DNA of 64,000 bases from Polyangiaceae bacterium (GTDB lineage Bacteria > Myxococcota_A > Polyangia > Polyangiales > Polyangiaceae), in the NCBI GenBank assembly GCA_041389725.1, contig JAWKRG010000006.1:310001-374000 (forward strand). The letters run 5' to 3'. The notes below the pieces were generated by a model, which was given only the letters and a program-made list of their open reading frames with translations, ran no database searches and was not told the origin of the DNA. Each line of letters opens with the position of its first letter. Position 1 is the stretch's first letter. Positions 1 to 8,126 of this stretch are shown here, piece after piece. The position numbers and the translations under genes were made by a program.

Positions 1-258
1 CCGTCGGAGCCGCACCACGCTCCATCAACGCCCATCGTGCATGAACTGTCGTCGGCACCGGGTCACCCGATGCCTCCGGCTCCCCCCGGCTATCCCCAGA
101 TGCACCCGCCCGCGGGACCAGTCCCCGCCCCACCCGCGCGCAAGGGCGGCAGCGGTTGGTTCATCTTCGTCTTGATTCTCATCCTGCTGCTCTCAGCGGT
201 AGCAGTTTCCTATGTCACCCATGAGCCAGCGCAGCTCTGGGACCGGCTCCCCATATGA
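1..258 (+). CDS. Partial CDS: C-terminal tail of a Pro-rich, single-TM protein
   Basis: The frame is open from the first base of the window and runs to TGA at 256-258, so this is the last 85 residues of a gene that begins outside. The visible part is a Pro/Ala/His/Met-rich linker (repeated PP, PG and MPP motifs), a short basic stretch (ARKGGSG), one strong transmembrane helix (WFIFVLILILLLSAVAV) and a short tail of about 15 residues. Such Pro-rich linkers ending in one helix are common in myxobacterial signalling and envelope proteins, but the catalytic or binding part is missing, so no function can be given. A GTG at 37 could be an internal start, but the reading frame upstream looks the same. 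Confidence 0.6.
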   Translation, partial: PSEPHHAPSTPIVHELSSAPGHPMPPAPPGYPQMHPPAGPVPAPPARKGGSGWFIFVLILILLLSAVAVSYVTHEPAQLWDRLPI

Positions 259-355
259 CCGCGTCCAGTCGGGTGTGATGCCGGCCAGCGCCTGCCTCAT
301 CGCCAGCGCGACCCTCGTGCTGCTGATCATCGTGTTCATCGTGCGAGGACGCTGA
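212..355 (+). CDS. Possible small single-TM protein, 44-47 aa
   Basis: A short frame overlaps the end of the preceding gene, with ATG at 212 or 221 and stop TGA at 353-355. The product starts with a polar stretch (MSQRSSGTGSPYDRVQSG) followed by one hydrophobic helix (CLIASATLVLLIIVFIV) and ends RGR. The overlap of about 40 bases suggests translational coupling. Small hydrophobic peptides of this kind are easily missed and easily invented. The clear polar/hydrophobic/basic design supports it, but I know no family for it. Confidence 0.35.
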   Translation: MSPMSQRSSGTGSPYDRVQSGVMPASACLIASATLVLLIIVFIVRGR

Positions 356-419
356 GCCGCCCTGGAGGGACAGGGTCCCGACGGCGATCGAGAACAAGAC
401 CCGAGTCGCGCAGCGCGGC

Positions 420-2045
420 TCACGGGTGGATGTTTACGATGGTGCCTTGGCCGAATGTGTCGCCGGCGTACGCAGCGTGCCAGTGCTCGGGCACGTCCGG
501 CCCCGCCCAACGGAAAGCGATGCGTGCGTCGATCGGAGCGATGTTCACGCAGCCATGGGACCGCACTCGACCGAAGTCATCGTGCCAGTAGGCGCCGTGC
601 AGCGCGTATCCACCTTTGAAGTACATGACCCAGGGCACGTCGCGCAACTCGAACTCGTGGTCCGCCACGTCCGAGTCCATGGTGGTCGTGACGTGCTTTT
701 GGTACACGCGGAACGTGCCTCGCGGCGTGCTCAGGGTCTTGCCAGGCTCACCCAGGCCATCCTTGCCGGTAGAAACCAGGGTCGCGTAGACGGGTCGATC
801 GCCTTCCCAAAGGACCATCGTCTGGCTGACGATGGAAATGTCGATCCACCTGACTCCTTTGCGTGCCCAAGAAGGCAGCGCGCGCGGCTTTGCTGCGACC
901 TTCAGGTCCGAGCTGCGCAACCAGCGGCCGTTCTTGGCCTCGACCATCCGCACCCCCTGGATCTCTTTGACGATGCCAGTTAGCGGGATGTACTCGCGCC
1001 AGCCGAGCCGTTCGCCATGCTCGAGATCGCTTCCCTTCAAATCCCACCACGTCGCGCCCGCCTTGCGCGCAAACGCGACGGGCAGGCCAACGTCTTTGAT
1101 TGGCTGACCGTGGAAGGGCGACCCCGAGTCGGCTTTCAACTTGTCCGCGGGGAGCATGCGCCCATCAGTACTGATGGCGAAGCGGCGATTCTGCGCCGCG
1201 TCCCCTGCGACGAAGGTCCCGATCAGTGCCACGCCCGCGTGACGCTTCACGCGATTGGCGATGACGGCGTAGGGGGGCGCGCGGAATGAACTCAAGTTGG
1301 GAATGCGGCGCTCTCCCACGAGCCACCACGGGACTTCGTCTTTGCCGTTGCCGCCAAAGCGCACACTTTCGTCCATGGGCTTGGCGTGATCCGGGATGGC
1401 GCCAATACCGTAGCCGTTGTCATCCAGAGGCACGTCGTTCGCACCAACGTCGAGAGCATCCCAGCGCTCGCGCAACTTCTTGTAGTTGCGCAAGTGCCGC
1501 TCCAAGCGCATTTCGTACTGGAACTGCTCGGCCTTGCTCGGGACACGCAGGTAGTTTGGGGCGATGGACCGAGCGAAGGCGTAGCGGTACGGCATCGGCC
1601 ACGCCAGGTTCGGCTCGACCTGTATCGCGCGGGCGACCGGGTGATCCAGCTTGACCGTCGCGTCGGGACCCACGCACACGAAACCGACGGGACGGATGGC
1701 ATACCACCCCTCCGGACAGTCCCGCTTGCTCACAGGCTCGCGCGAACGCGCCACTCGGGCCCCGACCCGCAAGTAGCCGGTAGGTTCAGACTGCTTGTCG
1801 GGCTTGGGATAGACGGGAGTGACGAAAGAGATGGGCGCAAGTTTCGGATTGTCCGCAGCTGGAACCGGGATCGCGGACCAGTCTTCCTCGGCCACGTCCG
1901 CGCCACCGTTTTCCGCTTTCACCTTGGCCGCGCCGGGCGTGTCCTGACTCAGCAGATCGCTGGCCTGATCGCAGCCGGTGATCCAACACAGGCTCCAGAG
2001 CGAGAGACCCAGCGCCCGCCAGGCCGTGCGTGATACGTGCCTCAT
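420..2045 (-). CDS. L,D-transpeptidase (YkuD domain) lipoprotein
   Basis: Protein of 541 aa. The chosen ATG at 2045 gives a signal peptide ending in the lipobox WITGC, so the protein is probably a lipoprotein; the longer frame upstream adds only Arg/Pro-rich sequence. The C-terminal third is a YkuD (L,D-transpeptidase) domain, about residues 375-510, with the catalytic signature HGAYWHDDFGRVRSHGCVN; the nucleophile is Cys499 in SHGCVN and the conserved His lies upstream in LHGAYW. Members of this family cross-link peptidoglycan through 3-3 bonds or attach proteins to it. The first 350 residues are not recognisable as a known domain. The gene runs the same way as the PHP gene upstream, separated by 144 bases. 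Confidence 0.88.
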   Translation of the reverse strand: MRHVSRTAWRALGLSLWSLCWITGCDQASDLLSQDTPGAAKVKAENGGADVAEEDWSAIPVPAADNPKLAPISFVTPVYPKPDKQSEPTGYLRVGARVARSREPVSKRDCPEGWYAIRPVGFVCVGPDATVKLDHPVARAIQVEPNLAWPMPYRYAFARSIAPNYLRVPSKAEQFQYEMRLERHLRNYKKLRERWDALDVGANDVPLDDNGYGIGAIPDHAKPMDESVRFGGNGKDEVPWWLVGERRIPNLSSFRAPPYAVIANRVKRHAGVALIGTFVAGDAAQNRRFAISTDGRMLPADKLKADSGSPFHGQPIKDVGLPVAFARKAGATWWDLKGSDLEHGERLGWREYIPLTGIVKEIQGVRMVEAKNGRWLRSSDLKVAAKPRALPSWARKGVRWIDISIVSQTMVLWEGDRPVYATLVSTGKDGLGEPGKTLSTPRGTFRVYQKHVTTTMDSDVADHEFELRDVPWVMYFKGGYALHGAYWHDDFGRVRSHGCVNIAPIDARIAFRWAGPDVPEHWHAAYAGDTFGQGTIVNIHP

Positions 2046-2189
2046 GGGCCTGTCATGCCAAGGGCCCAGGTTTTGGCCCAATAATTGACTTTCGGTTCGG
2101 AGGCTGGGCCCATTCCGCGGGGGAAGCCGTGGCAGGCAGCGCGCCCGCGGCCCGCTACATCGACTGGGTTCGCCGCCCTCGGCCACCCC

Positions 2190-3347
2190 TCACGGCACGA
2201 ACATGGGCTGGAGCCAGGCCTTGCTTCCGTCCTCCGCCACGACGGTGGCTCGAACGTAGCCCTTCGCCTCACTGGGTCGAAACGTCCCGCGGGGGCACGG
2301 CGCCGTCGCCAGCTCTCGGCCCTCGAGCCCAGTGAAACGAATGGTGCAGCTGCGGGGCTCATCGACGACCACGCGGATCTCGTCAGGTTGCGCCGAGAGC
2401 TCACTCAGCCTCACGCCAGTCGACGCGTAGAAGTCACCTGCAAGCAGCGCGCGACGGATGTCGCTCGGATCCTTGCGTGCTCGCACCCAAATCCACGCGC
2501 GATCGCCGGTGTAGGCGAACTTGCCCAACTTCTTGCGATCGGCCACGTCGTCGAAGTGGTGGGCATCATCCGTCGCCAGCGCGTACACCCGCGCTCCCTG
2601 TGACAACACCTGATCCCACAACGCTTCGGCGCGATCCTCGGCGGCCCCACGACCCCGGGGATGCTGCGGATCGAGTCCGCCATTGGCCAGCTCGACGAAA
2701 CGCAGCTCCGCAGCCGCGAGCCGCTCGATCAGCCGCGCGTCAGCCGCGAAATGGAACTGTGGGTGATTGAGCACGCTCAGCCCCCCCCAATCCGCTGCCA
2801 TCTTCAGCTGCGCTTCGTAGGCGCGTCGACGATCGTCCACGAAGGGAAAGCGGATGCGCTCACCGCGCGCGGCGTCCTTGCTGGGATCGACGAACAATGC
2901 AGTGGTGTGGATCAAACAGCGGTAGCCAGGTGGTGGCTTCGGCTGACAGGAGACGGAGTTCTGCGTGAGCTCGACCCCCGGGATCAGCATGAGGTTCCCA
3001 GGGGTCGGCGCGACCGTGATGCGATTGTGATCCGTCAGCGCGACGAAGTCGTAGTGCCGGCTTTGGTAGAACTCCAGCACCCGCTCCGGCGGTGTGTTGG
3101 CGTCGTGGGAACGGTCCGTGTGCACATGGGTCTGGCCCTTGAGCCACGACGCACCGACTCCGGGCGCTGGTGGGGACGCCATCGGGGTCGAGGACGAAGA
3201 CGACGGCTGCGGGGCACTCGCCGGTGGGCGGCTGGTCGCGAGGGCCGCCCCGGTAGGCGCACTCGGAGCGGACTGCGGGGCTGCTTCCACGGAAGCGCAC
3301 GCCGCCGCACCCAGCAACGCGATCGTGAACCAAACGGGCCGAGACAC
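2190..3347 (-). CDS. PHP-domain metal-dependent phosphoesterase, exported
   Basis: About 385 aa from GTG 3347 (TTG 3353 is the alternative). The N-terminus is a signal peptide with Cys in LLGAAAC, followed by a Ser/Ala/Pro linker of about 40 residues. The PHP (polymerase and histidinol phosphatase) fold begins at QTHVHTDRSHD (metal ligands His74 and His76) and continues with ALTDHN (Asp106, His107), further His residues (VLNHPQFH) and ATDDAHH near the end. This pattern resembles the CehA/McbA-type hydrolases of the PHP superfamily; the substrate is unknown. The gene is divergent from the prolyl oligopeptidase, with about 97 bases between the two starts that should hold both promoters. Confidence 0.8.
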   Translation of the reverse strand: MSRPVWFTIALLGAAACASVEAAPQSAPSAPTGAALATSRPPASAPQPSSSSSTPMASPPAPGVGASWLKGQTHVHTDRSHDANTPPERVLEFYQSRHYDFVALTDHNRITVAPTPGNLMLIPGVELTQNSVSCQPKPPPGYRCLIHTTALFVDPSKDAARGERIRFPFVDDRRRAYEAQLKMAADWGGLSVLNHPQFHFAADARLIERLAAAELRFVELANGGLDPQHPRGRGAAEDRAEALWDQVLSQGARVYALATDDAHHFDDVADRKKLGKFAYTGDRAWIWVRARKDPSDIRRALLAGDFYASTGVRLSELSAQPDEIRVVVDEPRSCTIRFTGLEGRELATAPCPRGTFRPSEAKGYVRATVVAEDGSKAWLQPMFVP

Positions 3348-3444
3348 CTTCAAAGGCCTAGCATCTTGCCTCGCGCCATGCCGCCGCGGCAAATCTCCCG
3401 CACCCCTCGCCGCAACCCTAAACCCAAGGTACCCTGCGCCGGCC

Positions 3445-5637
3445 GTGAAGCGCCGTGCCTTGCTCGTCAGCTTGCTTCCGATCGCCACGAGCTGCGCGCC
3501 ACCTCCCTTGCATCCGGAGCCCTTGGCCGCCTCCGGCCCAACTGCCGCCGTCGGTGATGTACTCGTCATGACTCAGCCCTCGCCCTACCCCCTCACACGC
3601 CGACAGGACATCGTCGACACCTTGTTCGGTGCACGCGTCTCCGACCCCTACCGCTGGCTCGAAGACGGCGACGATGACGCCGTCAAGAGTTGGGTTCTGG
3701 CTCAGAACGCCCACACCGCGCGGGTACTCGGCGCCCTGCCACAGCGGCAGGGCCTGCTCGAGAGGCTCGAGGCACTACTGCGCATCGGCGAGATCTCGCT
3801 GCCAGCGGTGCGTCGCACCTCGAACGGAACGCGCTACTTCTACACCCGACGGGAGGGCGAGCAGAACCAGCCGGTGCTGAAGATTCGCGACGGTGCCGGT
3901 GGCGGCGAGCGCACGCTTTTCGACCCCAATCTCCAAAGTGACAAGCAGCTCGTGGCGCTGGATTGGTACATGCCGTCCTGGGAGGGCGCACTTGTCGCCT
4001 ACGGCACCAGCGAAGCAGGCAGCGAGGAGAGTACGCTACGTGTGCGGGACGTAGCCAGCGGCCGAGACTTGCCCGACGAGATCAGCCGAGCGCGCTACTC
4101 CTCCGTCTGCTTCTTGCCAGGGGGCAAACGCTTCTACTACTCGCGCTTTCCCGCTCCTGGCAGCGTGCCAGCGGGAGAAGAGAAGTATCACCGTCGCATC
4201 TACGAACACGTGTTGGGCCGTGACCCCGAGCAAGATCCGCTGGTGTTCGCCGCCGAGACGATGACGGACTTCCCTAGTTGCGTGATCTCGCCGAATGGTC
4301 GTTGGCTGGTCGTGCGCGTGCACCAAGGCTGGAGCAAGAGCCGAGTGTATTTGGCGGACACGGCGACCAAGCCCCTGAAGTTCATCGAACTCACCACCAA
4401 CCAGGAACACGTCTACGACCCGGTCGTCACGGACGACGCAGTGTGGATCCGAAGCAACGAAAACGCTGGACGCTACCGCTTGGACGTCGTCGACCCGGCG
4501 AAGCCCAGGCGCGAACACTGGAAGCCAGTCGTCGCCGAACACGCCAAGGACGTTCTCGCCGACTTCAACATCGTCGCTAAGCAAGTCGTGGTCCACTACC
4601 TGGCCGCAGGCGCTAGCCGCGTCGAGCGCTTCGACCTGGCCGGCAAGCCCTTGGGCCCCCTCACGCTGCCGAGCCTGGGCACGTCGAACGGAGCCTCTGG
4701 GCTGACGGATGGTGACGACATCTTCTTCGACTTCGAGACGGTCACGACCGCCCCGACCGTGTTTCGATATCGAGCGACCACGAGCGAGCGCACGGAGTTC
4801 GCACGCGTAGAGACCCCTTTCGCCCAGAATGCCTTCGTCTTGCAGCAGAGAGCCGCCGTGAGTCGTGACGGTACGCGCGTCCCCTATCTTCTCGTTCACC
4901 GCCGGGAACTGGATCTCCAACGAGGTCCGCACCCGACGCTGCTGTACGGCTACGGTGGATTCAACGTCAGCCTGCAGCCACGCTTTTCGCGCACCCTCAT
5001 CGCTTGGCTCGAAGCCGGCGGCGTCTACGTGCAAGCCAACCTGCGCGGCGGCGGCGAACTCGGCGAAGCTTGGCACCGCGCGGGTCAACTCGAGCGCAAG
5101 CAGAACGTATTCGACGACTTCTATGCCATCGCAGAGACGCTCATCCGCGACGGCGTCACCTCCAGCGCGACACTGGCGGCGCACGGGCGTTCCAACGGCG
5201 GCCTGCTCGCCGCTGCCGCAGTGACCCAGCGCCCGGATCTGTTTGGCGCCGTGGTGAGCAGCGTGCCATTGACGGACATGCTGCGTTTCGATCGCTTCCT
5301 GATCGCCAAGCTGTGGGAATCCGAGTACGGCTCCCCGTCCAATCCGGAACACTTTCGCTTCCTGCGCGCCTACTCGCCCTATCACAACGTCCGTGACGGC
5401 GAGCGCTACCCTGCCGTGCTCGTCACCACTGCGGAAGGCGACACCCGCGTGGACCCGATGCACGCCCGCAAGTTCGCCGCCGCGCTGCAGCACGCGTCGG
5501 GGTCGGGACTGCCCGTGTTGCTGCGCACCGAGCTGGAGTCCGGCCACGGCCAGGGCAAGCCAACACGGCTGGTGGCCGAAGAACAGGCCGACATCTACGC
5601 CTTCCTGCTGTCACAGCTAGCCCGACCAGCCGAATAG
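3445..5637 (+). CDS. Prolyl oligopeptidase family serine peptidase (S9A), lipoprotein
   Basis: Protein of 730 aa from GTG 3445, the usual S9A length. The start gives a basic signal peptide ending in Cys (LLPIATSC), suggesting export and perhaps lipidation. After it come the family N-terminus (DPYRWLED), the seven-bladed beta-propeller (about residues 110-470) and the alpha/beta hydrolase domain. The catalytic triad is visible: Ser583 in GRSNGG, Asp666 in EGDTRVDPMH and His701 in ESGHGQG. Members cleave after proline in short peptides. An exported form would suit scavenging of peptides outside the cytoplasm. It has its own promoter region shared with the divergent PHP gene. Confidence 0.92.
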   Translation: MKRRALLVSLLPIATSCAPPPLHPEPLAASGPTAAVGDVLVMTQPSPYPLTRRQDIVDTLFGARVSDPYRWLEDGDDDAVKSWVLAQNAHTARVLGALPQRQGLLERLEALLRIGEISLPAVRRTSNGTRYFYTRREGEQNQPVLKIRDGAGGGERTLFDPNLQSDKQLVALDWYMPSWEGALVAYGTSEAGSEESTLRVRDVASGRDLPDEISRARYSSVCFLPGGKRFYYSRFPAPGSVPAGEEKYHRRIYEHVLGRDPEQDPLVFAAETMTDFPSCVISPNGRWLVVRVHQGWSKSRVYLADTATKPLKFIELTTNQEHVYDPVVTDDAVWIRSNENAGRYRLDVVDPAKPRREHWKPVVAEHAKDVLADFNIVAKQVVVHYLAAGASRVERFDLAGKPLGPLTLPSLGTSNGASGLTDGDDIFFDFETVTTAPTVFRYRATTSERTEFARVETPFAQNAFVLQQRAAVSRDGTRVPYLLVHRRELDLQRGPHPTLLYGYGGFNVSLQPRFSRTLIAWLEAGGVYVQANLRGGGELGEAWHRAGQLERKQNVFDDFYAIAETLIRDGVTSSATLAAHGRSNGGLLAAAAVTQRPDLFGAVVSSVPLTDMLRFDRFLIAKLWESEYGSPSNPEHFRFLRAYSPYHNVRDGERYPAVLVTTAEGDTRVDPMHARKFAAALQHASGSGLPVLLRTELESGHGQGKPTRLVAEEQADIYAFLLSQLARPAE

Positions 5638-5674
5638 ATCTTTTCTTTCAATAACTTACATCATGCGCCGCAAT

Positions 5675-5704
5675 TGTCCAACATTTGCCATTGATTGTTA
5701 GACA
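5675..5704 (+). promoter_or_regulatory. Probable two-site operator for the GntR regulator
   Basis: Two near-identical palindromic sites lie just in front of the regulator: TGTCCAACA at 5675-5683 and TGTTAGACA at 5696-5704. Each fits the general GntR-family operator form with GT and AC half-sites (TGT-N3-ACA), and the two are inverted copies of each other with one mismatch. Their centres are 21 bases apart, two helical turns, so two dimers could bind the same face of the DNA. The surrounding 5640-5705 stretch is clearly more AT-rich than its neighbours, as expected for a promoter. That this is the protein's own operator is inference from position and symmetry. Confidence 0.6.
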
Positions 5705-5725
5705 TTGCGTCATTACAAGGTCGGC

Positions 5726-6520
5726 GTGAAGCCGAGCGGCCGAGCACGCCTGTCGAGCTACCCTCCCGCCCGCGGGCGCGGCGCCTCACCTCGACGTGCC
5801 ACCCGCGCCGCGGAAGTCGCGGAGCTGCTCAAACGACGCATTCTCTCTGGTGCGTTCGCCCCGGGAGACAAGATCCCGGCAGAGACCGCGCTGGCGAGCG
5901 AGCTCTCGGTGCACCGCTTCACCGTGCGTGAGGCGATGAATCAGCTGGAGCAAATGCACCTCATCGCGCGCCGCGCCGGCGTTGGTACCGTCGTGCTCGA
6001 CTACGGGGAGCACGCGGGAATCGAGGTCGTGGAGTACCTGGCCGTTTCGCCCGAGGGCGTCGTGGATACCAAGGTGCTGTCGGACTTGCTCGAGTTCGCG
6101 CGGGTGCTCGGCGCAGAGATCGCCGGACTCGCCGCCGAGCGCCGCAGTGATGCCGACCTGTCGCGACTGGAGCTCGCGGTGCTGAAGCTGAAGCGCGAGA
6201 CCGTCCTCAGCAAGCTGCTGTGGCTCGACTTCGAACTCCACGTCGCCCTGGCGGCGGCCGCCAACAACCTGATCCCGCGCTTGCTGTTGAACGGCATCCG
6301 CCGGCTGCTCGAAAAGTACACCCCCTATCTGGAGAGCCTATGGGTCGAACCGGGTTCGATCATGAGCCGCTACCAGGACGTCGTGGCAGCCGTGGGAGCG
6401 CGAGACGCCGAGCGCGCTCGCGCTTTGATGCGCGACGTATGGACCGAACGCCACGCCCTGTTCGTGGCTTCCTTCAAGGATTCCTCTGGGGCTTCGTCGC
6501 ACGCGGCAAGCTCGACCTAA
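5726..6520 (+). CDS. GntR-family transcription regulator with FCD effector domain
   Basis: About 264 aa from GTG 5726, which has AAGG at a suitable distance (5717-5720); a TTG at 5705 abuts the operator and is less likely. The N-terminal winged helix (about residues 30-95) shows the GntR signature: LKRRILSGAFAPGDKIPAE, then SVHRFTVREAMNQLEQ. The all-helical C-terminal half (about 110-245) matches the FCD/FadR-type ligand domain (FELHVALAAAANN resembles the metal-binding region). These regulators bind organic acids or acyl-CoAs. It is followed after 29 bases by the SCP2 gene, so the regulated pathway may involve lipids. Two TGT-N3-ACA sites upstream suggest self-control. Confidence 0.85.
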   Translation: MKPSGRARLSSYPPARGRGASPRRATRAAEVAELLKRRILSGAFAPGDKIPAETALASELSVHRFTVREAMNQLEQMHLIARRAGVGTVVLDYGEHAGIEVVEYLAVSPEGVVDTKVLSDLLEFARVLGAEIAGLAAERRSDADLSRLELAVLKLKRETVLSKLLWLDFELHVALAAAANNLIPRLLLNGIRRLLEKYTPYLESLWVEPGSIMSRYQDVVAAVGARDAERARALMRDVWTERHALFVASFKDSSGASSHAASST

Positions 6521-6549
6521 ACACACTCGAATTGAACAAGGAGAACTCG

Positions 6550-6876
6550 ATGGCAACTGCAAAAGAAAAGATGGACGAGGCCAAGACCAAGATCGAAGCC
6601 AACAAAGACGCGGCCCAGGGAATCGGCGCGGTCTACAAGTTCGTGCTGTCCGGTGACGGAGGCGGAACCTGGGTGATGAACCTGAAGGACAACCCCGGCG
6701 TGACCGAGGGTGAGGGCGACGCGCAGTGCACCATCAAGATGGACGCGGGCGACTACGTCAACATGGTGGAAGGCAAGGCCAACGGCCAGCAACTGTTCTT
6801 CAGCGGCAAGCTGAAGATCGAGGGCGACATGGGACTGGCCATGAAGCTCCAGAAGTTGACCGACGTTCTGAAGTGA
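6550..6876 (+). CDS. SCP2 sterol-carrier-type lipid-binding protein
   Basis: Protein of 108 aa with an excellent ribosome site (AAGGAG six bases before ATG 6550). The whole protein is one SCP2-like domain: a helical N-terminus, the strand pattern VYKFVLSGDGGGTWVMNLKD, a DAQCTIKMDAGDYVNMVEGK segment and a final LFFSGKLKIEGDMGLAMKLQKL. SCP2 domains are small hydrophobic-ligand (fatty acyl, sterol) carriers; in bacteria they are usually soluble and of unknown partner. It follows the GntR gene closely and is probably co-transcribed with it. Confidence 0.88.
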   Translation: MATAKEKMDEAKTKIEANKDAAQGIGAVYKFVLSGDGGGTWVMNLKDNPGVTEGEGDAQCTIKMDAGDYVNMVEGKANGQQLFFSGKLKIEGDMGLAMKLQKLTDVLK

Positions 6877-6887
6877 GCCCAAGAGAT

Positions 6888-6923
6888 ACCGAAGGCGCTT
6901 CGCCCCGGCGAGGTGCCTTCGGT
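6888..6923 (+). terminator. Hairpin between SCP2 gene and pheA (terminator or leader hairpin)
   Basis: An 11-bp stem, ACCGAAGGCGC (6888-6898) with GTGCCTTCGGT (6913-6923), has nine perfect pairs, one G-T wobble and a closing C-G pair around a 14-base loop. There is no T-run after it, so it may be a weak terminator of the SCP2 operon or a structure in the pheA leader, ending 20 bases before the pheA ATG. I found no Phe-rich leader peptide to argue for classical attenuation. Confidence 0.5.
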
Positions 6924-6943
6924 GTCCAAGCCAGGCCGCCGTC

Positions 6944-8032
6944 ATGAGCATCGACGACCTTCGCCGCAAGATCGACACGATCGACGACGCGATCGTGGAC
7001 TTGCTGCAGGACCGCGCCGAAGCCGCGGAAGCCATCGGACGAGCCAAGGCCGAGAGCTCGACGAATATCCACGATCCAGAGCGCGAGCGGCACCTGCTCG
7101 ATCGCCTGGAGCGGCGCGCCGTCGCCCGCGGGGGCGCGTTTCCCGCGCAGGCCCTGCGCTCGGTGTACCGCGAGGTCTTGAGCGCGTGCCTCTCACGGCA
7201 GGGCGCACTCGAAGTCGCCTACCTCGGCCCTGCGGGCACCTTTACTCACATGGCGGCACAGCGCCGCTTCGGTCTGGCCGCACGCTACCTCGAGTGCGCC
7301 ACCATCGCCGGCGTGTTCGACGCCGTAGAGCGCGGCCACGCACGCTATGGCGTGGTGCCCGTCGAGAATTCGACTGAAGGCGGCGTGACCTTCACCCTCG
7401 ACGAGTTGTTCGTACGGCCCCTTCGTGTCTGGGGCGAGGTCGTATCCGACATCTCCCATTGCTTGGTCAGCAACGCCACGGAGTTGGGCAACGTGAAGAT
7501 CGTCCACTCCCACCCGCAAGCCTTGGCGCAGTGCCGTGGATGGTTGGCACGAAACCTACCCAACGCCCAGCTCTCGGGAGCAACGTCCACCGCCGCCGCT
7601 GCCCGAGCCGCCAGGGAAGACGACGGCAGCGCCGCCATTGCCAGCGAGCTGGGCGCCGAGCTCGCCGGTCTCGCCGTCCTGCGCCGGAACATCCAAGATC
7701 GCGCGCAAAACGTCACCCGCTTCGCGGTGTTGAGCGAGAGCGAGCAAGCAGCGAGTGGAGACGACAAGACGAGCATCGTCTTTTCGCTGCGCCACGAGCG
7801 CGGCGCGCTGCGGCAAGCGCTGACCCACCTCGAAGACGCTGGGCTGAACTTGACGCGAATCGAGTCCCGACCCCACCCCGAGCGGCTGTGGGAATACGTG
7901 TTCTTCACGGATTTCGAAGGCCACCACCAGGATCCAAGCGTGGTCACTGCCCTCGCGGCCCTCGAGACGGCGGTGGGAAGCTTGAAAGTGCTCGGCAGCT
8001 ATCCTCGATCGCCGCTGCCGAACCAGCCATGA
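6944..8032 (+). CDS. pheA: Bifunctional chorismate mutase / prephenate dehydratase (P-protein)
   Basis: Protein of 362 aa, the normal length. Residues 1-88 are an AroQ chorismate mutase domain (DDLRRKIDTIDDAIVDLLQD, with the KAESS...DPERE region and later RSVYREVLSAC). Residues about 93-270 are the prephenate dehydratase domain, starting VAYLGPAGTFTHMAA and containing VPVENSTEGGV and the catalytic-site motif NVTRFAVL. Residues about 280-355 form the ACT domain, with GALRQAL and the phenylalanine-binding ESRP motif, so feedback inhibition by phenylalanine is expected. It makes phenylpyruvate from chorismate in the cytoplasm. No other aromatic genes are adjacent. Confidence 0.96.
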   Translation: MSIDDLRRKIDTIDDAIVDLLQDRAEAAEAIGRAKAESSTNIHDPERERHLLDRLERRAVARGGAFPAQALRSVYREVLSACLSRQGALEVAYLGPAGTFTHMAAQRRFGLAARYLECATIAGVFDAVERGHARYGVVPVENSTEGGVTFTLDELFVRPLRVWGEVVSDISHCLVSNATELGNVKIVHSHPQALAQCRGWLARNLPNAQLSGATSTAAAARAAREDDGSAAIASELGAELAGLAVLRRNIQDRAQNVTRFAVLSESEQAASGDDKTSIVFSLRHERGALRQALTHLEDAGLNLTRIESRPHPERLWEYVFFTDFEGHHQDPSVVTALAALETAVGSLKVLGSYPRSPLPNQP

Positions 8033-8126
8033 AGCCGCACCGCATCACCTCCCGGCACGGCGACGAGGATCGACCCGCGCACGCGACTTTACCGAGCGGC
8101 AGGCGCCGACGTACTCTGACGACGAG

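Noticed and set aside
4036..5547. 503-residue open frame on the minus strand opposite the prolyl oligopeptidase
   Set aside because: High GC gives long antisense frames; composition is Ala/Val/Arg/Gly-rich with no domain, and the plus strand has a full catalytic triad.
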